Below, one piece after another: positions 41,532-51,452 of a stretch of DNA of 64,000 bases (the first letter of the stretch is position 1; each line of letters begins with the position of its first letter). Both the position numbers and the translations under genes were made by a program. The stretch comes from JAWQFO01 sp033436665 (lineage in GTDB: Bacteria > Pseudomonadota > Alphaproteobacteria > Rhodobacterales > Rhodobacteraceae), in the NCBI RefSeq assembly GCF_033436665.1, contig NZ_JAWQFO010000007.1, forward strand, positions 62,001-126,000, read 5' to 3'. Below the pieces are notes generated by a model that saw only the letters and a list, made by a program, of their open reading frames with translations, had not been told where the DNA came from and made no database searches.

Positions 41532-43619
41532 ATGGGCAAGGCGGACATCCGGCTCGGCGTGGACATCGGTGGCACGTTCACCGACGTGGTTCTCGAGGTC
41601 GGCGCGCACCCGTTCTCGGCCAAGGTCCTGACCACCTACGCCGCGCCGGAGGACGCGATTCTCGACGGCATCGCGCAGGTCTGCGAAAAGGCCGGGATCG
41701 CGGCCGGGGACATCGGGCAGATAATCCACGGCACGACGCTGGCCACCAACGCGCTGATCGAACGGCGCGGGGCGAAGACAGCGCTGGTGACCACCAAGGG
41801 TTTCCGCGACGTGATCGAGATGCGCACCGAAAGCCGGTTCGAGCAGTACGACCTGAACCTCTGCCTGCCCGAACCGTTGCTGCCGCGTCAGCGGCGCTAT
41901 GTCCTCGAAGAACGCGTCGGCGCGGACGGCGGTGTGCTGATCCCGCTCGACCGGGCGGAGGTCGAAAATCTGGCTGATACGCTTGCAAATGCCGGATACC
42001 AGAGCGTCGCGGTCGGATTCCTGCACAGCTATCTCAACGACACGCACGAACGCATGGTGCGCGACGTGCTGGCCAAGCGTCTTCCGGATGCGATGGTCTC
42101 GCTTTCTTGCGAAGTGAGCCCGCAGATGCGCGAGTACGAGCGCTTCAACACCACCGTCGCGAATGCCTACATCAAGCCGCTGATCAAGTCCTACCTTGGC
42201 CGGCTGGAAGATCGGTTGCGCGATGCGGGGGTCGACTGCCCGGTGTTCCTGATGCATTCGGGCGGCGGGATCATCAGTCTCGAAAGTGCCGCCGAGTTTC
42301 CCGTGCGCCTGGTCGAGTCCGGCCCGGCGGGCGGCGCCGTCTTTGCCAGCCACATCGCCGCGCGGCACGGGCTCGACAAGGTGCTCAGCTTCGACATGGG
42401 CGGCACCACGGCCAAGATCTGCCTGATCAAGAACCGCACGCCCAAGACCTCGCGCGTCTTCGAGGTCGCGCGCAGCTACCGGTTCAAGAAAGGCTCGGGC
42501 ATGCCGATCTCGATCCCTGTGATCGACATGGTCGAAATCGGGGCGGGCGGCGGGTCGCTGGGATCCGTGGACGCGCTGCGCCAGATCCGTGTCGGTCCGG
42601 AAAGCGCGGGCTCCGAGCCCGGGCCGGCCTGCTATGGGCGTGGCGGTGCGCGGCCGGCGGTGACCGACGCCGACCTCGTGCTGGGCCGGCTCGACCCGGA
42701 TGGCTTTGCCGGAGGCTCGATCCGGCTGCACCCGGACCGGTCCGAGGCGGCGCTGACCGCGGAAATCGGCGAGACGCTTGGCATGAACGCCGGCGAGGCC
42801 GCCTTCGGGCTGGCCGAAGTGGTGGACGAGAACATGGCCAACGCGGCACGCGTCCACGCGGTCGAGAACGGCGAGGACCTGTCGGAATACACCATGATCG
42901 CCTTCGGCGGCGCGGCCCCCCTGCACGCCGCCCGGCTTTGCGAAAAGCTCGGCGTGTCGCGCTGTCTCGTGCCCGAAGGCGCAGGCGTCGGCTCGGCGAT
43001 CGGGTTCCTGCGCGCGCCCTTCAGTTTCGAGGCCAACCGGTCCGTTTACATGCGCCTGTCGCAATTCGATGCCGATGCGGTGCTTGCGTTGTTCGAGGAC
43101 CTCGAGGCCGAGGCGGTGCGCTTCGTCCGCTCTTGCGACGCGGCGGCCGAAATCGCATCCGAATTCAAGCTATACATGCGCTACACCGGGCAAGGCTGGG
43201 AAATCCCCGTGGTTCTCGACGTGCAGGATGCACGCCAACCTGATGGCGGACGCTACCTGCAGCTTTTCGAGACCGCCTATGAAAAGCTTTTCGGTCGCAC
43301 CGTCGAGGGGATGGATGTGGAAATCACTGTCTGGGCGGTCAACGCCACCACGCCGCAGGCAACCGCCGAGGCGTTGACCAGTGCGAAGCCGGCGGGCCCG
43401 GCACAGACGTCCGGAAGCCGCAACCTCTTCGACCCGGCGCTTGCGAGCACCGTCACCGCCGCGGTGATCGACCGCGAAACGCTTGCTCCGGGACAATCCG
43501 TCAGCGGACCCGCCGTCATCACGGAGGCCGAGACGACCATCATCGTACCGTCGAGCCGCATCGCGCTTGCGCAACCAGACGGAACCGTCGACCTTTTCGA
43601 GAAGGAGAGCGTGGCATGA
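41532..43619 (+). CDS. hyuA: Hydantoinase/oxoprolinase family protein, A subunit (HyuA-type)
   Basis: A 695-aa ATP-dependent hydrolase subunit. The phosphate-binding loop DIGGTFTD is at 11-18, with GTTLATNALIERRGAKTALVTTKGFRDV and the later FDMGGTTAKICLI also seen in N-methylhydantoinase and acetophenone carboxylase alpha subunits. ATG 41532 has a GGAGG site 5 bases upstream. The open frame further upstream is not conserved. It overlaps hyuB in an ATGA. The family cleaves or carboxylates cyclic amides and ketones, and the substrate is unknown here. Confidence 0.9.
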   Translation: MGKADIRLGVDIGGTFTDVVLEVGAHPFSAKVLTTYAAPEDAILDGIAQVCEKAGIAAGDIGQIIHGTTLATNALIERRGAKTALVTTKGFRDVIEMRTESRFEQYDLNLCLPEPLLPRQRRYVLEERVGADGGVLIPLDRAEVENLADTLANAGYQSVAVGFLHSYLNDTHERMVRDVLAKRLPDAMVSLSCEVSPQMREYERFNTTVANAYIKPLIKSYLGRLEDRLRDAGVDCPVFLMHSGGGIISLESAAEFPVRLVESGPAGGAVFASHIAARHGLDKVLSFDMGGTTAKICLIKNRTPKTSRVFEVARSYRFKKGSGMPISIPVIDMVEIGAGGGSLGSVDALRQIRVGPESAGSEPGPACYGRGGARPAVTDADLVLGRLDPDGFAGGSIRLHPDRSEAALTAEIGETLGMNAGEAAFGLAEVVDENMANAARVHAVENGEDLSEYTMIAFGGAAPLHAARLCEKLGVSRCLVPEGAGVGSAIGFLRAPFSFEANRSVYMRLSQFDADAVLALFEDLEAEAVRFVRSCDAAAEIASEFKLYMRYTGQGWEIPVVLDVQDARQPDGGRYLQLFETAYEKLFGRTVEGMDVEITVWAVNATTPQATAEALTSAKPAGPAQTSGSRNLFDPALASTVTAAVIDRETLAPGQSVSGPAVITEAETTIIVPSSRIALAQPDGTVDLFEKESVA

Positions 43620-45313
43620 CCTCGGACGTCGCACACCAGGTGATGTGGAACCGCCTGATCTCGGTGGTCGAGGAACAGGCCCAGGCGCTTGTCCGTACGG
43701 CCTTCTCGACCTCGGTCCGAGAGGCCGGGGATCTCTCGGCCGGGGTCTACGACGGCGCGGGCCGGATGCTGGCTCAGGCGGTCACCGGTACGCCGGGCCA
43801 TGTCAACGCGATGGCCGACGCTGTGGGACATTTCATCCGCCGGATCGGACGCGACAACATCTTCGAGGGTGATGTCTACATCACCAACGATCCGTGGGAA
43901 GGCACAGGGCACCTGCACGACATCACCGTGGTCACTCCGGCCTTTCACGATTCGAACTTCGTCGGTTTTTTTGCCTGCACCGCCCACATCGTCGATATCG
44001 GCGGGCGTGGGTTCGGTGCGGACGCGAATTCGATCTACGAGGAAGGCCTTTACATCCCGATCATGAAGTTCGCCGAGCGCGGTGCAGTGGACCGGACCTT
44101 GGTCAGTATCATCCGCGGCAACGTGCGCGAACCGGACCAGTTGATTGGAGATATCCACGCGCTTGCGACCTGCAACGAGATCGGCCAGCGCCGCCTGTCG
44201 GACATGATGTCGGAATTCGGCCTCGACACTCTGGAAGGCATTGCCGGATACATTCTCGACAACTCGCGCCGGGCCACACTCGAGCGCATCGCGGCCCTGA
44301 AGCCCGGTGGTGCAGACGGGGCGATGCGGATCGACGGCTATTCGAAGCCGGTGGACCTGAAGGTTCGGGTGGAGATCCACGCGGATCACATCTCCTGCGA
44401 TTTCGCGGGTACCTCGGGGCTCGACCCCAAGGGCATCAACGTGCCGATGGTCTATACCAAGGCCTATGCCTGCTACGCGCTCAAATGCGCCATCGCGCCC
44501 GAGATTCCCAACAACGCGGCCTCGCTGGAACCGTTCCGGATCACGGCACCCGAAGGCTCGATCGTGAACGCCCCGCACCCAGCGCCCGTGGCCCTGCGCC
44601 ACGTGATCGGTCACATGATCCCGGACACGGTCTTTGACGCGCTCGACAAGCTTTTGCCGGACACCGTGCCGGCCGAAGGCGCGGGCTGCCTCTGCAACTT
44701 CCAGCTTTCCCTGCGCCCGCGGACGGATGCCACGGCGCCGGCGCAGGCACGACGCGCCGAGGTGCTGACGTTCAATTCCGGCGGCTCGGGTGCGCGCCCC
44801 GGGCTCGACGGCATGAGTGCGACGGCCTTTCCCTCGGGCGTGATGACCATGCCGGTGGAGGCGACCGAGCACACCGGACCCGTCATCATCTGGCGCAAGG
44901 AATTGCGGCCCGATTCCGGCGGCGCGGGCCAGCGTCGCGGCGGGCTCGGTCAGTTCATGGACGTGGGCGCGACCGAGGGCCACGAATTCGACCTTTCGGC
45001 CATGTTCGACCGGGTGTCTCATCCGGCGCGCGGGCGTGCAGGCGGAGGCGCGGGAGCGCCGACCCGCATCGCGCGCAGCGACGGCGCTGGGATGCGCGGC
45101 AAGGGCCGGCAGTTCGTGCCGCACGGGGCGCGGGTCGAGATGGCCTTTCCCGGGGGCGGCGGTTACGGCGATCCGAAGGCCCGCGACCGGGCAGAGGTGG
45201 CGCGCGACCTCGCGCGGGGCTACATCAGCGAGGGCGCGGCCCGCAGCGAATACGGACTGGGCGACGCCGAGATCGCCGAGATCCGCGAGGCCGTGAACAA
45301 GGGAGAGGCCTGA
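43616..45313 (+). CDS. hyuB: Hydantoinase B/oxoprolinase family protein (HyuB-type)
   Basis: A 565-aa partner subunit of HyuA. Visible family features are STSVREAGDLSAGVYD, TPGHVNAM, the VYITNDPWEGTGHLHDI core motif and the C-terminal GGGGYGDPKARDRA Gly-rich end. ATG 43616 overlaps the hyuA stop. Together A and B form the ATP-dependent complex. Three bases after the stop a flavoprotein oxidase begins, so the four genes from hyuA to the dehydrogenase are probably one transcript. Confidence 0.92.
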   Translation: MTSDVAHQVMWNRLISVVEEQAQALVRTAFSTSVREAGDLSAGVYDGAGRMLAQAVTGTPGHVNAMADAVGHFIRRIGRDNIFEGDVYITNDPWEGTGHLHDITVVTPAFHDSNFVGFFACTAHIVDIGGRGFGADANSIYEEGLYIPIMKFAERGAVDRTLVSIIRGNVREPDQLIGDIHALATCNEIGQRRLSDMMSEFGLDTLEGIAGYILDNSRRATLERIAALKPGGADGAMRIDGYSKPVDLKVRVEIHADHISCDFAGTSGLDPKGINVPMVYTKAYACYALKCAIAPEIPNNAASLEPFRITAPEGSIVNAPHPAPVALRHVIGHMIPDTVFDALDKLLPDTVPAEGAGCLCNFQLSLRPRTDATAPAQARRAEVLTFNSGGSGARPGLDGMSATAFPSGVMTMPVEATEHTGPVIIWRKELRPDSGGAGQRRGGLGQFMDVGATEGHEFDLSAMFDRVSHPARGRAGGGAGAPTRIARSDGAGMRGKGRQFVPHGARVEMAFPGGGGYGDPKARDRAEVARDLARGYISEGAARSEYGLGDAEIAEIREAVNKGEA

Positions 45314-45315
45314 GC

Positions 45316-46506
45316 ATGGCGCCGAAACATGCAAGTTACGACGTCGTCATCGTAGGCGGCGGCATATACGGGGCGGCAGTGTCCTGGTGGCTGACCCGCA
45401 CTCCGGGATTCCACGGACGCATCCTCGTCGTCGAGCGCGACCCGAGCTACGAGTTCGCCTCGACCAGCCACACCAACAGTTGCATCCGGCAGCAGTTCAC
45501 CAACCCGCTCAACATCCGCATCTCGCAGTTCGGCGCGGAGTTCATCCGGAACTTCTCCGCGTTCATGGACGATGCGGAAGCCCCGCGGCTCGCGCTGCAA
45601 TCCTTCGGCTATCTCTACCTCGCGGATCGGCCCGAAACGCTGGCAGCGCTGAAGGACGCGCAAGAAATCCAAGCCGCGCACGGCGCCGGGACGCGGCATC
45701 TGACGCGCGACGAGATCGCCGCGGCCTACCCGTTCTACGACCTCGATGGCATCCTTGGCGGCAATCACAACCTGCGCGACGAAGGTTATTTCGACGGCGG
45801 CACGATGTTCGACTGGTTCCGCCACAAGGGGCGTGCGAACGGCGTCGAATACCTGCACGACGAGGTGGTCGCGATGACGCGCAATGGCGCGCGCGTCGAA
45901 AGCGTGACGCTGAAATCGGGCGCGACGGTCGCCGCCGGTGTCGTCGTCAACGCCGCTGGCCCGCGCGCGGTTCTGACGTCGCGAATGCTGGGCATCGAGA
46001 TGCCCGTCGAGCCACGCAAGCGCTACACCTACATCTTCGACGCCGCCGAGCCGCTCGACCGCGACCTGCCGCTGACCATCGACCCCTCTGGCGTGCACAT
46101 GCGCAGCGACGGACGTTACTACATGGCCGGGGGCCATACCGACCATGATCCCGCCGTCGACTACACCGATTTCGGTGCCGACCATGCGCTCTGGGAAGAG
46201 AAGTTCTGGCCGGTGATCGCGGCACGGGTTCCGCAGTTCGAGAAGATCAAGCTCGTGAACATGTGGGTCGGGCATTATGCCTACAACACGCTCGACCAGA
46301 ACGCGATCGTCGGGCCGCACCCCGAAATCCCGAACTTCCTCTTCGTCAACGGCTTTTCGGGACACGGGCTTCAGCAATCCCCGGCGATCGGACGCGGGCT
46401 GGCCGAATGGATCGCCTACGGCGAATACCGCAGCCTCGATCTTGCCGATTTCGGTTTCGAGCGCCTAAACACCGGACGCCCGTTCGTCGAAAAGGCCGTG
46501 ATCTGA
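45316..46506 (+). CDS. FAD-dependent oxidoreductase of the DAO family (amino-acid/amine oxidase-like)
   Basis: A 396-aa flavoprotein with the N-terminal dinucleotide loop VVIVGGGIYGAAVSWWL (glycines 14-19). A segment TSHTNSCIRQQFTNPLNIRIS lies where covalent or tight FAD contacts occur in sarcosine-oxidase-like enzymes. The C-terminal FVNGFSGHGLQQSPAIGRGLAEW motif is the DAO signature. It may oxidise an N-substituted amino acid released by the hydantoinase step (inference). It starts 3 bases after hyuB. Confidence 0.88.
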   Translation: MAPKHASYDVVIVGGGIYGAAVSWWLTRTPGFHGRILVVERDPSYEFASTSHTNSCIRQQFTNPLNIRISQFGAEFIRNFSAFMDDAEAPRLALQSFGYLYLADRPETLAALKDAQEIQAAHGAGTRHLTRDEIAAAYPFYDLDGILGGNHNLRDEGYFDGGTMFDWFRHKGRANGVEYLHDEVVAMTRNGARVESVTLKSGATVAAGVVVNAAGPRAVLTSRMLGIEMPVEPRKRYTYIFDAAEPLDRDLPLTIDPSGVHMRSDGRYYMAGGHTDHDPAVDYTDFGADHALWEEKFWPVIAARVPQFEKIKLVNMWVGHYAYNTLDQNAIVGPHPEIPNFLFVNGFSGHGLQQSPAIGRGLAEWIAYGEYRSLDLADFGFERLNTGRPFVEKAVI

Positions 46507-46572
46507 ACACTTCGGCTTGCGCCGGTCGCGCGCCGGGCCATCATGCCGTAAATATCTGAAAAGGACCTCCTC

Positions 46573-47412
46573 ATGCTGAAGAAACTCGTTCTCACCGGAG
46601 CCGCCGGCCGGCTCGGCTCGTACCTGCGCGAACCGCTGAGCGCCATGTGCGAGGAACTGGTCAGCACCGATATCGCAGAGGACATCGGCAGCCTTTATGA
46701 CACCGAAAGCTACTTCCGGGCCGATCTTGCGAAAATGGACGAGATCGCTCCGGTCATCGAGGGCGCCGAGATGGTGGTGCATTTCGGCGCCATCGTCGAC
46801 GAGAAGCCGTTCGAGGAACTTCTCGGCCCGAACTTCGTCGGTTCTTACAACGTCTGGGAGGCGGCCTACCGGACCGGGGCGCGCCGGGTGGTTTATGCCT
46901 CGTCGATCCACGCGGTGGGCATGCACCCCAAGCGTGACTGCATCGGCATCGACGCAGCCCACCGGCCCGACACGTTCTACGGTCTCGCAAAGTGCTTCAC
47001 CGAGGATCTCGGCTCGATGTACTGGGACAAGCGGCAGCTCGAGTCCGTGCATCTGCGCATCCTGAGCTGCGCGCAGGTGACCTCGGCCCGCGCACTGGGA
47101 TCCTGGCTCTCCTACGACGACCTGATCCAGTTGGTGACCCGGGCCGTCGACACGCCCTCGGTCGGGTTCTCGATCGTCTACGGCGTGTCCAACAACGACC
47201 GCGCACCGGTGGACAATTCCAAGGCCGCTTTCCTCGGGTACCGTCCCAAGGACAATGCCGAACAGTTCGCCGACACGATCCTCGCCGAGGCGCCCAAGGC
47301 CGACGTGACCGATCCCGGCGAGATGTGCCATGGCGGCCCCTTCGCCGCTGTCGATCTCGGCGAATCCGGTCTTGCGCAGATGACCATCGTCGACGACCGC
47401 AAGAAAACCTGA
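46573..47412 (+). CDS. NAD-dependent epimerase/dehydratase family, uronate-dehydrogenase-like
   Basis: A 279-aa extended short-chain dehydrogenase. The NAD loop TGAAGRLG is at 8-15, the catalytic pair Y136 and K140 lies in YGLAK, and the preceding segment is YASSIHAVG. The overall layout, including VDEKPFEELL, NDRAPVDNS and GYRPKDNAEQF, follows Agrobacterium-type uronate dehydrogenase. Sequence shows the family but does not prove a uronate substrate. It is the last gene of the hyu operon, 66 bases after the oxidase, and ends at a strong hairpin. Confidence 0.82.
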   Translation: MLKKLVLTGAAGRLGSYLREPLSAMCEELVSTDIAEDIGSLYDTESYFRADLAKMDEIAPVIEGAEMVVHFGAIVDEKPFEELLGPNFVGSYNVWEAAYRTGARRVVYASSIHAVGMHPKRDCIGIDAAHRPDTFYGLAKCFTEDLGSMYWDKRQLESVHLRILSCAQVTSARALGSWLSYDDLIQLVTRAVDTPSVGFSIVYGVSNNDRAPVDNSKAAFLGYRPKDNAEQFADTILAEAPKADVTDPGEMCHGGPFAAVDLGESGLAQMTIVDDRKKT

Positions 47413-47419
47413 GCACCAG

Positions 47420-47457
47420 GCCTGACGCCTGCGGCACCGGCTTCGCAGGCGTCAGGC
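47420..47457. terminator. Bidirectional 14-bp hairpin between convergent genes
   Basis: A perfect 14-bp stem (47420-47433 with 47444-47457) and 10-base loop begin 8 bases past the stop of the uronate-dehydrogenase-like gene. The right arm overlaps the last codons of the convergent MATE gene. There is no long U-run. It probably ends both transcripts. Confidence 0.6.
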
Positions 47458-48822
47458 GGCCTGAACCGCACGTCCGAAGCGGGGCAGGACAACGGACCAG
47501 AACCGCGCGTTGAGCAGGATCGACGCGGCGCCTAGTCCGAAGACAAGCCCGAGCCAGACGCCGATCCCTTCCAGACCCCAGGTGAAGCCCAGAAGGTAGG
47601 AGGCGGGGATTCCCACCACCCAATAGCTGAACGCTGCATAGATCATCGGAACGCGCGTGTCCTGCACGCCGCGCAGAAGCCCCAGCGCCACGGCCTGCAA
47701 CCCGTCGACAAGCTGGAACAGCGCCGCCATCGCCAGCAGCCAGATGCCGATGCTCAGGATCGCGGCGCGATCCGGGTCGCCGTCGAGGATGAACAGCGAG
47801 ATCAGCGGCTCGGGCCAGCCAAGAAACAGCCCGATGGTCGCCAGCGCCATCAGCACCGACAGCGTGGTGACGACCACCGCCCCGCGCGCCATGTGGCCCG
47901 GGTCGGCACGTCCCAGCGCATTGCCGGCACGGATCGTGGCCACGTTACTGAGCCCGAGATGGACCATGAAGGTGATCGAAGCGAGTTGTACGGCGATCCC
48001 GTGCGCCGCGAGCGGCACGGTACCCAGCCAGCCCATCATGACCGCGGAGGCCGCGAACAGCCCCACCTCGGACAGCGAGGTCAGCCCGATGGGCAGGCCC
48101 AGCCGGAAGACCCGGGTCAGCATGCCCGGATCGGCGCGCCAGAGACGCTGGAAAAGGTTGTGCTGGGGCAGAACAGCCATGACGTAGATCACGAGCCCGA
48201 CGAGCGAGACGGTCTGGGTGGAGACCGACGCGATGGCTGCCCCGCGCAGCCCAAGTTCGGGCGCGCCCCAGTTTCCGAAGATGAACGCGTAGTTCGCCAG
48301 GCCATTCACGACCGCGGCCACCAGCGTAATCCAGAGCACCATCTGCGTCCGCTCGAGCGCCGAGAGGTAGGACTTCAGCACCATGACCAGCAGCGCGGGC
48401 ACGATGCCGAAACCGGCGATGGAGAGATAGGCCGCGGCGTCCGCCGCCAGCCCATCGCCCTGCCCCATCATCCGCAAAAGCGGCTCGGACCAGATCATCG
48501 GTGGTAGCACCAGCAACGCGAAACCCAGCGAAAGCCACATGCCCATTCGGGTGGCGCGGCGCAGGCCGGTCTCGTCGCCCTCGGCGTTGAAGGCGGCGAC
48601 CAGCGGCATCACCGCCCATGCAAAGCCCGATCCGAAGATGAAGAGCACGAAGAAATAGGTCGACCCGAGCGTGACGGCGGCGAGCGATTCGACCCCGTAC
48701 CAGCCAAGCATGACCGTGTCGGTCACACCGATCGCCATCTGCCCCAGGTGGCCACCGATCAGCGGCAGCCCCAGCGTCAGGATCGCGCGGACGTGACCCG
48801 GGTATGTCATCGACTGGCTCAT
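47452..48822 (-). CDS. MATE family efflux transporter (NorM-like)
   Basis: A 456-aa membrane protein with about 12 helices in two homologous halves. The N-terminal LGLPLIGGHLGQMAIGVTDTVMLGWYG is the MATE signature, and the second half contains FRLGLPIGLTSLSEVGLFAASAVMMGWLG. It is more NorM-like than the MATE protein at 17247-18638. It is monocistronic and convergent with the hyu operon. Export of cationic compounds is the family role, and the substrate is unknown. Confidence 0.9.
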   Translation of the reverse strand: MSQSMTYPGHVRAILTLGLPLIGGHLGQMAIGVTDTVMLGWYGVESLAAVTLGSTYFFVLFIFGSGFAWAVMPLVAAFNAEGDETGLRRATRMGMWLSLGFALLVLPPMIWSEPLLRMMGQGDGLAADAAAYLSIAGFGIVPALLVMVLKSYLSALERTQMVLWITLVAAVVNGLANYAFIFGNWGAPELGLRGAAIASVSTQTVSLVGLVIYVMAVLPQHNLFQRLWRADPGMLTRVFRLGLPIGLTSLSEVGLFAASAVMMGWLGTVPLAAHGIAVQLASITFMVHLGLSNVATIRAGNALGRADPGHMARGAVVVTTLSVLMALATIGLFLGWPEPLISLFILDGDPDRAAILSIGIWLLAMAALFQLVDGLQAVALGLLRGVQDTRVPMIYAAFSYWVVGIPASYLLGFTWGLEGIGVWLGLVFGLGAASILLNARFWSVVLPRFGRAVQAA

Positions 48823-48924
48823 GCCCTCCCTTAGACCGGCGCGAACGCCTGGGGAAGAGGTGGAATGAACCGGTCCCTCATGTTCGCCAGAGCGAGCGAA
48901 GGCGAAGCGAGCCGCGCTGTCCGG

Positions 48925-49293
48925 TCACCGGCCGAGGTGAGTGTCCTTGAACCCGCTGTCGTATTTCAGCCCGTAACCCAGCGCCCGGTCGGCCCCGATG
49001 TGGAAGACCCAGATCAATCCCAATGCCGGCGCCAGGTCGATCCCGACGAGGACACCGGCGACAGTCAGGCTGACGGGGACGACGTAAGTGTGACCGATGT
49101 TGTAAAGCACCGCCCCCATACGCGGGCCGCGCAGGTAGCCCAGCATGAAGAGGTCCGGCGCGAGCACTAGCAGTCCGAACAGCAGCCAGCCCGCGCCGGT
49201 CTGCGTGTAGGCCCAGAGCGCCAGCGCGGCGACCACCAGCCCTTCGAGGCGCAGGATCGCCGTGACCCGTCCGCGCGTGCCCGTCTGCGTCAT
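48925..49293 (-). CDS. DUF4260 family small membrane protein
   Basis: A 122-aa protein with about 3-4 hydrophobic helices. The conserved core includes LEGLVVAALALWAY, LAPDLFMLGYLRGPRMGAVLYN, WVFHIGADRALGYGLKY and FKDTHLGR, the signature of DUF4260. Function is unknown. ATG 49293 has a GGAGG site, and the frame upstream of it is not conserved. It is divergent from parE. Confidence 0.85.
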   Translation of the reverse strand: MTQTGTRGRVTAILRLEGLVVAALALWAYTQTGAGWLLFGLLVLAPDLFMLGYLRGPRMGAVLYNIGHTYVVPVSLTVAGVLVGIDLAPALGLIWVFHIGADRALGYGLKYDSGFKDTHLGR

Positions 49294-49481
49294 GTCCCAC
49301 CCTCCGCGTCGCGCGTCCACAGTCTGCAAACGCCTTCAAGCCTCGCGGCCAAAGCAGTCTGCACCTGACGATCGTTGCGCAAGTCGCCCGGGTTATCCAC
49401 CGTCAATCGCCCGGCGTGGACTTTCCCCGTCTGCCCCGCTCTGACATACTCGGCGCCAAACCAACAAGAACGAGCAGCGGC

Positions 49482-51440
49482 ATGAACGATCTTCTCACCC
49501 CGCACAGCGATCCCGGCGACTACGACGCTTCTTCCATCGAGGTGCTCGAAGGGCTCGAACCGGTCCGAAAGCGCCCCGGCATGTACATCGGCGGCACGGA
49601 CGAGCGCGCGCTGCATCACCTCGTAGCCGAGATCCTCGACAACTCGATGGACGAGGCTGTTGCGGGCCATGCTTCGCGCATCGAGGTCGAGCTGCACGAG
49701 GACCATGCCGTCACCATCCGCGATAACGGGCGCGGCATGCCCTTCGATCCGCACCCGAAGTTCCCCGGCAAGTCCGCGCTCGAGGTCATTCTTTGTACCC
49801 TGCATGCCGGCGGCAAGTTCTCGGGCAAGGCCTACGAAACCTCTGGCGGTCTGCACGGCGTGGGCGCCTCGGTGGTCAACGCGCTGTCGGATTCGATGGT
49901 CGTGCAGGTGGCGCGCGACCGGAAACTGGTCGAGCAACGCTTCTCTCGCGGCAAGCCGCTGGGACCGGTGCAGGAGATCGGGGCCGCCCCGAACCGGCGC
50001 GGCACAACCACGACCTTTCACGCCGACGAGGAAATCTTCGGACATCACCGCTTCAAGCCCGCGCGGCTGTTCAAGATGGTGCGTTCCAAGGCCTACCTTT
50101 TCTCCGGCGTCGAAATCCGCTGGAAATCCGCCATCTCAGACGGCGAGACCCCGCAGGAGGCGACCTTCCACTTCCCCGGCGGTCTTGCCGACTACCTCAA
50201 GGAGACGATGGGCGCGGCCACGACCTACGCCGAGCAGCCCTTCGCCGGGCTCGTGGATTTCCGCGAAAAGTTCGGGGTTCCGGGCAAGGTCGAATGGGCG
50301 ATCAACTGGACGCCCTCGCGCGACGGGTTCATCCAGTCCTACTGCAACACCGTGCCGACACCCGAGGGCGGGACCCATGAAAGCGGATTCTGGGCCGCGA
50401 TCCTCAAGGGCATCCGCGCCTACGGCGAGCTGTCGAACAACCGCAAGGCCAAGGACATCACCCGCGAGGATTTGTTGACCGGCGGCTGCGCGCTGGTCTC
50501 GTGTTTCATCCGCGAGCCGGAATTCGTCGGCCAGACCAAGGACCGGCTCGCCACCAACGAGGCCAGCCGGCTGGTCGAGAACGCGGTGCGCGACCATTTC
50601 GACCACTGGCTCACCTCCGATACCAAGTCGGCGGGCGCGATCCTCGACTTTCTCGTGCTGCGCGCCGAAGAGCGCATGCGCCGCAGGCAGGAAAAGGAGA
50701 CCGCGCGCAAGTCGGCCACCAAGAAGCTGCGCCTGCCCGGCAAGCTGACCGACTGCACCGCGAAGAACCGCGAGGGCACCGAGTTGTTCATCGTCGAGGG
50801 CGACAGCGCGGGCGGCTCCGGCAAGGGGGCGCGCAACCGCGAAACCCAGGCGCTGCTGCCGCTCAAGGGCAAGATCCTGAACGTGCTGGGGGCGGCCTCG
50901 TCGAAGCTCGGTTCGAACCAGGAGATCTCGGACCTCTGCGAGGCGCTCGGTGTCGGCATGGGCACGAAGTTCAACCTCGACGACCTGCGCTACGACAAGA
51001 TCATCATCATGACCGACGCCGACGTCGACGGCGCGCATATCGCCTCGCTGCTGATGACCTTCTTCTTCACCCAGATGCGCCCGCTGATCGACCACGGCCA
51101 CCTCTACCTCGCCTGCCCGCCGCTCTTCCGCCTGACGCAGGGCGCGAAGCGCGTCTACTGCCTCGACGAGGCGGAAAAGGACGCCTGGCTCGAGAAAGGG
51201 CTCGGCGGCAAGGGCAAGATCGACGTCTCGCGTTTCAAGGGCCTCGGGGAGATGGATGCCAAGGACCTCAAGGAGACCACGATGGACCCGGCCACGCGCA
51301 AGCTGATCCGGGTGAGCATCGACGAGGACGAACCCGGAGAGACCGGCGACCTGGTGGAACGCCTGATGGGCAAGAAGCCGGAATTGCGGTTCCAGTACAT
51401 CCAGGAGAACGCGCGGTTCGTGGAGGAGCTGGATGTTTGA
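49482..51440 (+). CDS. parE: DNA topoisomerase IV subunit B
   Basis: ATPase subunit of the enzyme that decatenates daughter chromosomes. The product is 652 aa, with an N-terminal GHKL ATPase (EILDNSMDEA, DNGRGMP, GLHGVGASVVNAL) and C-terminal TOPRIM motifs VEGDSAGGS and MTDADVDGAHI, ending QENARFVEELDV, the usual ParE C-terminus. The length matches ParE rather than GyrB. ATG 49482 gives the normal start, and the upstream open frame is not conserved. The stop lies exactly at the edge of a lower-GC island, and the next gene's ribosome site overlaps it. Confidence 0.95.
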   Translation: MNDLLTPHSDPGDYDASSIEVLEGLEPVRKRPGMYIGGTDERALHHLVAEILDNSMDEAVAGHASRIEVELHEDHAVTIRDNGRGMPFDPHPKFPGKSALEVILCTLHAGGKFSGKAYETSGGLHGVGASVVNALSDSMVVQVARDRKLVEQRFSRGKPLGPVQEIGAAPNRRGTTTTFHADEEIFGHHRFKPARLFKMVRSKAYLFSGVEIRWKSAISDGETPQEATFHFPGGLADYLKETMGAATTYAEQPFAGLVDFREKFGVPGKVEWAINWTPSRDGFIQSYCNTVPTPEGGTHESGFWAAILKGIRAYGELSNNRKAKDITREDLLTGGCALVSCFIREPEFVGQTKDRLATNEASRLVENAVRDHFDHWLTSDTKSAGAILDFLVLRAEERMRRRQEKETARKSATKKLRLPGKLTDCTAKNREGTELFIVEGDSAGGSGKGARNRETQALLPLKGKILNVLGAASSKLGSNQEISDLCEALGVGMGTKFNLDDLRYDKIIIMTDADVDGAHIASLLMTFFFTQMRPLIDHGHLYLACPPLFRLTQGAKRVYCLDEAEKDAWLEKGLGGKGKIDVSRFKGLGEMDAKDLKETTMDPATRKLIRVSIDEDEPGETGDLVERLMGKKPELRFQYIQENARFVEELDV

Positions 51441-51452
51441 GGAGATTTTAAA

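Noticed and set aside
40977..43064. 695-codon minus-strand frame opposite LysR/hyuA
   Set aside because: Antisense frame of conserved coding sequence, His/Asp/Val-rich as expected of shadows.
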